Made by a program: the position numbers and the translations under genes
The notes under the pieces: model-generated
Told to the model about the DNA's origin: nothing
Seen by the model: the letters and a program-made list of their open reading frames with translations, nothing else
Databases searched by the model: none
Origin: JAHFPN01 sp036559465
GTDB lineage: Bacteria > Pseudomonadota > Alphaproteobacteria > Rhizobiales > Xanthobacteraceae
Reading direction: 5' to 3'
DNA: 64,000 nucleotides
Assembly: GCA_036559465.1 (NCBI GenBank)
Contig: DATBTC010000103.1
Location: 8,072 to 72,071, forward strand
Shown here: positions 60,252 to 64,000 of the stretch, one piece after another
Position numbering within the stretch: the first letter of the stretch is position 1
Layout of the letters: each line of letters opens with the position of its first letter

Positions 60252-61469
60252 ATGGACAGAAGAACTTTCGTGAAAGGCAGCGCCGCCGTTGTCGGCGCCA
60301 CTACGTTGCCGGGGCGGGTTTATGCCCAAGCGGCAGCGCCGGCCAGTGTTCGGTTCGGCTACGCAATAACGCAATCCGGTCCGCTCGGGCCGGGCGCGGA
60401 ATCGACGACCTTGTCGCAGTACAAGCTCTGGCAGAAGCGCGTGAACGATGCCGGCGGCATTGCGCTGAAGAAGTTCAACAAGAAAGTTCCGATCGAGCTG
60501 ATCGGATACGACGATCAGGGCAAGCCGGACGAACTGCTCAAGCTCACCGAGCGCCTGGTCCAGCAGGACAAGGTGGACATGATCCTGAGCCCCTACGCCA
60601 CCCACATGAATCTGGCGTCGGCGCCGGTCATCAACAAGTTCGAGTATCCGGTGATCCTAACGACCTCGGCCTCGGCACGGCTCTATGAGCTGGCCCCGAC
60701 TTGGCCCTATGCGTTCTGGGCCTTGGTGCAGCCGAATGAAGCAACGCAACCTTTGTCGACGATGCTCGCGGGCTTGAAGAAAGACGGCAAGATCAAGGGC
60801 CGCGTCGCTGTGATCAATCCGACGGTGCAGCTCGGCGTGGAGCTGAGCACGGCATTCGTCGCGGCGGCGAAGAAGGACGGGCTCGATGTTGTGTTCAACA
60901 AGAGCTATCCGTTCGGCTCTGCGGACCTGCAACCGCTGATCCGCGAACTGATGGCGACCAATCCGGACGCCCTCATCGCCTTCAGCTATCCGCCCGACAC
61001 CTTCATGATCACCGAACAAGCGCAGATCGTGGGCTTCAACCCGCAGATTCTGTACTTGGCGATCGGAACTCCTTTCCCGGGCTTCAAGGGCAAGTTCGGC
61101 AACAAGGTCAACGGCATCCTGTTGTACGGTGGCATCGATCCCGGCGCGCCGGGCTTGGACGACTACAACAAGGCCCACCGCGCAATGTTTAATCGCGAGT
61201 CGGAAGCAGGTGCGGTCGGCGTGTACGGCTTCCTCCAGGTCACGCAGCAGGCGATCGAGCAAGTCGGCGAAATCGATCGCAAGAAGATTCGCGATGCGAT
61301 CGCGAACGGCACGTTCAGCACTGTCTTTGGCGAGATCAAGTTCAAGAATCAGCTCACCGTCGATCCTTGGGCTGTCGGCCAATGGCAGAACGGCGAGGTG
61401 GTCGGCGTCTATCCCGCAAACAAGAAGGGTGCGCGGCCGCTGCAATTCCCGAAGCCGGCGTGGTCATAA
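60252..61469 (+). CDS. ABC transporter substrate-binding protein (LivK/amide-urea type), Tat-exported
   Basis: A 405-aa type 1 periplasmic binding protein of the branched-chain amino acid family: VRFGYAITQSGPLGPGAES near the start, ALKKFNKKVPIELIGYDDQGKPDELLKLTERLVQQDKVDMILSPYATHMNLASAPVIN, ending PLQFPKPAW. The signal MDRRTFVKGSAAVVG carries twin Arg, so export is likely by Tat with ligand already bound. No permease or ATPase genes follow, so its transporter is elsewhere. GGGAGGAAAC precedes the ATG. Grouped with the MetE-like pair; it may bring in their substrate. Confidence 0.9.
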   Translation: MDRRTFVKGSAAVVGATTLPGRVYAQAAAPASVRFGYAITQSGPLGPGAESTTLSQYKLWQKRVNDAGGIALKKFNKKVPIELIGYDDQGKPDELLKLTERLVQQDKVDMILSPYATHMNLASAPVINKFEYPVILTTSASARLYELAPTWPYAFWALVQPNEATQPLSTMLAGLKKDGKIKGRVAVINPTVQLGVELSTAFVAAAKKDGLDVVFNKSYPFGSADLQPLIRELMATNPDALIAFSYPPDTFMITEQAQIVGFNPQILYLAIGTPFPGFKGKFGNKVNGILLYGGIDPGAPGLDDYNKAHRAMFNRESEAGAVGVYGFLQVTQQAIEQVGEIDRKKIRDAIANGTFSTVFGEIKFKNQLTVDPWAVGQWQNGEVVGVYPANKKGARPLQFPKPAWS

Positions 61470-61491
61470 CGCCAGCGAAGACTTGATGGAG

Positions 61492-61525
61492 GGGCGGGGC
61501 CGCGCGATCGGCTCCGCCCTTTCCC
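61492..61525 (+). terminator. Terminator after the binding-protein gene
   Basis: GGGCGGGGCC (61492-61501) pairs with GGCTCCGCCC (61510-61519), one G-T pair, 8-base loop, then TTTCCCGTT. It ends the MetE-like/binding-protein message; the T-run is weak. Confidence 0.7.
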
Positions 61526-61579
61526 GTTCTCGGAGGCGCGCGAGGGCGCATCGCGCTATGGTCGCGTGCTTTCCGCTGC

Positions 61580-62698
61580 GTGATTCGCCCGATGCTCCCC
61601 TCGCTCCGCCACGAAGTGCATCTCGCCGTTCTGTGGGCGGCCGCGGTGTTCGCCTATTTCGTCCACGACGTAATTGTCCACCCGGCAACCGGCCTGCAGG
61701 CGTGGGCGCGCATCGGGATTTTCTTCGCGCTCATTCTCTGGGGCGCCTTCGCGGTGGTGCGCCACGCCGAGGCCTTGGCGCATCTGCTGGGCGAGCCTTA
61801 CGGCACTTTGGTGCTGACGCTCGCGGTGACGGCGATCGAGGTCGCCTTCATCGTTTCGGCCGAACTCGGCGGCACGGCCGGCACGACGCTCGCGCGCGAT
61901 ACGGTGTTTGCCGTCTTGATGATCACCGTGAACGGCCTGGTCGGCTTGTGCCTGCTCATCGGCGGCCTGCGCTATGGCGAGCAGGAGCACAATCTGCAGG
62001 GCACGCGCTCGTTCCTGGTGGTGATCGTGCCGGTAGCCGCGCTGGCGTTGATACTGCCGAACTACACCACGATCCCGGGGCCGGTGCTCTCGGTGTTCCA
62101 GAGCGGCGTGTTCGGGGTGCTGATCCTGCTGCTCTACGGCGTCTTCCTCAGCGTGCAGACGGTGCGCCATCCCTATTACTTCAAGCAGCCGGTGGTGAAG
62201 CGGGCGCGCAAAACGCGGGATGCAGTAGAGGCGCCGCCGGTCGAGCACATCGTTCTGTTCCACGCCTCCATCCTCGTGCTGACTCTGTTGCCGGTCGTCT
62301 ATCTCACCGAGGCGCTTGCCGAGCTGACCGGCATCGGCCTCGGCGCCATCGGCGCGCCGGCAGCTCTCGCTGGCGTCATCATTGCCGTCCTCGTTCTCTC
62401 TCCCGAAGGCATGGGCGCGCTGCACGCCAGCTCGCGCAACGAGCTGCAGCGCTCGATCAACATCACGCTCGGATCGGCGCTCGCCACGGTGGGGCTGACG
62501 ATCCCGGCGATCCTGGCGATCAGCGTCTGGCGCGGCGCCGGGATCACGCTGGGCCTCGCCAACGAGGAGACCCTGCTTCTGCTACTGACCTTCCTTGTTA
62601 CGGCCTTCACCTTCGGCGGCGCCCATACCAACGTGCTCATGGGGGCGGTGCACCTGGTGCTGTTTTTGGCCTTCCTGGCCCTGATCTTCGACCCGTAA
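61580..62698 (+). CDS. ChaA-type calcium/sodium:proton antiporter
   Basis: A 372-aa cation antiporter of the CaCA family, ChaA branch. About ten to eleven helices. The alpha-1 repeat is GEPYGTLVLTLAVTAIEVAFIV with its acidic residue in the membrane, the alpha-2 repeat is VLSPEGMGALHASSRNELQRSINITLGSALATVGLTIPAIL. A charged loop (KRARKTRDAVEAPPVEH) separates the halves. Start unsure: GTG 61580 or ATG 61592. It exchanges Ca2+ or Na+/K+ for H+, helping salt and alkaline tolerance. Confidence 0.9.
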   Translation: MIRPMLPSLRHEVHLAVLWAAAVFAYFVHDVIVHPATGLQAWARIGIFFALILWGAFAVVRHAEALAHLLGEPYGTLVLTLAVTAIEVAFIVSAELGGTAGTTLARDTVFAVLMITVNGLVGLCLLIGGLRYGEQEHNLQGTRSFLVVIVPVAALALILPNYTTIPGPVLSVFQSGVFGVLILLLYGVFLSVQTVRHPYYFKQPVVKRARKTRDAVEAPPVEHIVLFHASILVLTLLPVVYLTEALAELTGIGLGAIGAPAALAGVIIAVLVLSPEGMGALHASSRNELQRSINITLGSALATVGLTIPAILAISVWRGAGITLGLANEETLLLLLTFLVTAFTFGGAHTNVLMGAVHLVLFLAFLALIFDP

Positions 62699-62830
62699 CG
62701 AAAGCCGGTGCTGGCGCGTAGATAGAATCGCACGCCGTGTTGAATTGTCGTGATCGGGCAGGCGGTGTAGCAACCTCGGCAACGAACGGCCCAAGGAAAC
62801 GTCCAAAGTAAACGCCTTAAGGAGACGAGC

Positions 62831-63784
62831 ATGGTGATCTTGAAGAAGCGCGGCTGGGAAATCCCGGAGTCGCAGGCGACCCCCGAGCACGTCTTCATGT
62901 CGCGCCGCTCCTTGATCCGTGGCGCCGCCACTATCGCAGCTGCCGCCGCGCTGCCCGGCAGCGCCTGGGCCGAGAACGACCCGACCGCCGCGCTCTATCC
63001 CGCCAAGAAGAATGAGAAATACGTGCTCGACCGGGCGATCACGCCCGAAGCGCGCTCCAGCAACTACAATAATTTCTACGAATTCGGTTTCGACAAGGCC
63101 ATCGCCAGCCGTGCCCAGGCGCTCAAGCTTCGGCCCTGGACAATCAAGTTCGACGGCATGGTCGAAAAGGAAAAAACCGTCGGCATCGACGACCTGATCG
63201 CCGCCATGCCGCTCGAGGAGCGGCTCTATCGCATGCGCTGCGTCGAGGCCTGGTCCATGGCCGTGCCCTGGTCGGGCTTCCCGATGGCGAAGCTCGTGGA
63301 ATTCGCCAAGCCGCTCTCGGGCGCGAAATACGTGCGCATGGAGACCTTCCTCGATACCACCGTCGCGCCCATGCAGAAACAATTCTGGTATCCGTGGCCC
63401 TATGTCGAGGGTGTCACCATCGAAGAGGCCATGAACGAGATGGCCTTCATGGTCACCGGCGTCTACGGCAAGCCGCTCCAAAAGCAGTTCGGCGCGCCGA
63501 TCCGCCTGGTGCTGCCGTGGAAATACGGCTTCAAGGGCATCAAGTCGATCGTGCGCATGAGCTTCACCGACCAGCGGCCGAAGAGCTATTGGCAAGTGGC
63601 GCAGGGTTCCGAGTACGGCTTCTGGGCCAACGTCAATCCACAGGTCTCGCATCCGCGCTGGAGCCAGGCCACCGAGGAAGACATCGGCACCGGCCAGCGC
63701 CGCCCGACGCAGCTCTTCAACGGCTACGGCGAATACGTCGCCGGGCTGTACAAGGATCTGCAGAGCGAGACGCTGTGGATGTGA
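62831..63784 (+). CDS. msrP: Protein-methionine-sulfoxide reductase catalytic subunit MsrP (YedY)
   Basis: A 317-aa periplasmic molybdoenzyme that reduces methionine sulfoxide in envelope proteins. Tat signal MSRRSLIRGAATIAAAAALP (from residue 23), mature protein after SAWA. The Mo ligand Cys137 lies in YRMRCVEAWSMAVPWSGFPM, followed by LPWKYGFKGIKSIVRMSF typical of YedY. The cofactor is mono-molybdopterin, linking it to moaD/moaE here. The heme-b partner MsrQ is not encoded immediately downstream as in E. coli. Confidence 0.96.
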   Translation: MVILKKRGWEIPESQATPEHVFMSRRSLIRGAATIAAAAALPGSAWAENDPTAALYPAKKNEKYVLDRAITPEARSSNYNNFYEFGFDKAIASRAQALKLRPWTIKFDGMVEKEKTVGIDDLIAAMPLEERLYRMRCVEAWSMAVPWSGFPMAKLVEFAKPLSGAKYVRMETFLDTTVAPMQKQFWYPWPYVEGVTIEEAMNEMAFMVTGVYGKPLQKQFGAPIRLVLPWKYGFKGIKSIVRMSFTDQRPKSYWQVAQGSEYGFWANVNPQVSHPRWSQATEEDIGTGQRRPTQLFNGYGEYVAGLYKDLQSETLWM

Positions 63785-63811
63785 TGGCGCGCGCAGCGCC
63801 TCGTTTTCGTC

Positions 63812-63834
63812 ATGGCCGGACAAGTTCCGGCCAT
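63812..63834 (+). terminator. Putative terminator of msrP
   Basis: ATGGCCGG (63812-63819), 7-base loop ACAAGTT, CCGGCCAT (63827-63834), then TTCGATTCTT. 28 bases past the msrP stop; the T-run is weak. Confidence 0.65.
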
Positions 63835-63850
63835 TTCGATTCTTGGGGTT

Positions 63851-63942
63851 CAGAAAAGAAAAAAGCCGGGCTCTCGGGGGAGGATGAGAGGCCCGGCTTG
63901 AGAGCCGCCACGGGGGAGCGGCGGCTCGATCCGAAGGGAGTT
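63851..63942 (-). ncRNA. Candidate small RNA with C-rich (anti-Shine-Dalgarno) loops
   Basis: On the minus strand two hairpins follow each other. Hairpin 1: GAGCCGCC, loop GCTCCCCCGT, GGCGGCTC (63927-63902). Hairpin 2: AAGCCGGGCCTCTC, loop ATCCTCCCCC, GAGAGCCCGGCTT (63899-63863, one bulge), then TTTTTTCTTTTC. Both loops expose CTCCCCC/CCTCCCCC, complementary to Shine-Dalgarno GGAGG. A further AACTCCC lies upstream. Hairpin 2 with its T-run is a full terminator. The layout resembles alphaproteobacterial alpha-r15 and CcsR-type sRNAs. The 5' end is estimated. Confidence 0.6.
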
Positions 63943-63947
63943 CCCGC

Positions 63948-63973
63948 GGGGGGATAGCGGTGACTGCTTCAAG
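63948..63973 (-). promoter_or_regulatory. Possible RpoH-type promoter for the sRNA
   Basis: On the minus strand CTTGAA (63973-63968), 14 bases, then CCCCCC (63953-63948), close to the sigma-32 pattern CTTGAA-N13..15-CCCCAT. It would start transcription near 63942. The ATnT part of the -10 is missing. Confidence 0.35.
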
Positions 63974-64000
63974 ATGTATTTTCGTACTCGGGGGCGAGAA

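Noticed and set aside
59114..60301. 395-aa open frame opposite the second MetE-like gene
   Set aside because: It is a shadow of a gene with conserved zinc ligands on the plus strand; no ribosome site and no motif.

Overview
This 64 kb window reads as ordinary chromosome from a high-GC alphaproteobacterium of the order Hyphomicrobiales (Rhizobiales). The basis is the gene content: a petABC cluster, an lgt-MidA-pgeF block, an rplY-pth-ychF block, DM13, DUF1236 and DUF992 proteins, Omp25/31-type barrels ('WSGFYLGG'), UbiK, YbjN, and several small proteins I associate with rhizobia. Cytochrome b and cytochrome c1 are separate genes rather than the fused fbcH I associate with Bradyrhizobium. That points to a neighbouring family (Xanthobacteraceae/Pseudolabrys-like); this placement is inference. 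I see no phage, integrase, intact insertion sequence, CRISPR array, rRNA or tRNA.

Layout. 0-5.4 kb: a DM13 protein cut by the window edge, a TauE/SafE exporter, trmL-hemF on the minus strand, then petABC (cytochrome bc1 complex). 5.4-9 kb: purine salvage (mtnP, apt), two microproteins and a tandem pair of MaoC-like hydratases. 9-18.3 kb, mostly minus: ychF-pth-rplY (translation), prs (PRPP synthesis), two lipoproteins, an FkbM methyltransferase, and lgt-MidA-pgeF. 18.4-25 kb: ubiK, a GANTC-dense intergenic stretch, ybjN-proC, a TetR regulator, a csaA gene broken by an amber codon, a marR / OmpR-type regulator / EnvZ-type kinase operon, and ilvE. 25-30 kb, minus: Vgb-like beta-propeller, moaE-moaD, pgsA, uvrC. 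29.8-40.8 kb: two outer-membrane barrels, GST, cold-shock protein, rlmJ overlapping an RNase T2 gene, a ZIP transporter, many small exported or orphan proteins, and a CBS-BON protein.

40.85-41.75 kb is a scar-like islet. It holds a MITE-like palindromic repeat, a truncated membrane-protein ORF and a frameshifted gene fragment. 41.7-44.2 kb is uvrB. 44.8-47.9 kb, minus, is a catabolic cluster: exported isochorismatase-fold protein, exported metallo-beta-lactamase-fold hydrolase, intradiol ring-cleavage dioxygenase and a methyltransferase. 48-52.4 kb: tandem GNAT paralogues, a PQQ-type sugar dehydrogenase, a 51-aa prepilin-like microprotein downstream of a CtrA-type box, GST, GT87. 52.5-57 kb: aspartate aminotransferase, DUF992, and a divergent EF-G-like GTPase.

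56.9-61.5 kb: a GntR/FCD regulator divergent from two tandem MetE-family zinc enzymes and an orphan Tat-exported ABC binding protein. This looks like one regulated pathway of unknown substrate. 61.6-64 kb: a ChaA-type antiporter, msrP, and on the minus strand at the window edge a strong candidate small RNA with C-rich (anti-Shine-Dalgarno) loops.

The most interesting items are the candidate C-rich-loop sRNA (63.85-63.97 kb), the MetE-family pair with its regulator and operators, the prepilin-like microprotein with its CtrA box, the GANTC cluster upstream of ybjN, and the nonsense-interrupted csaA. All family assignments are by reading the sequence, without database searches.
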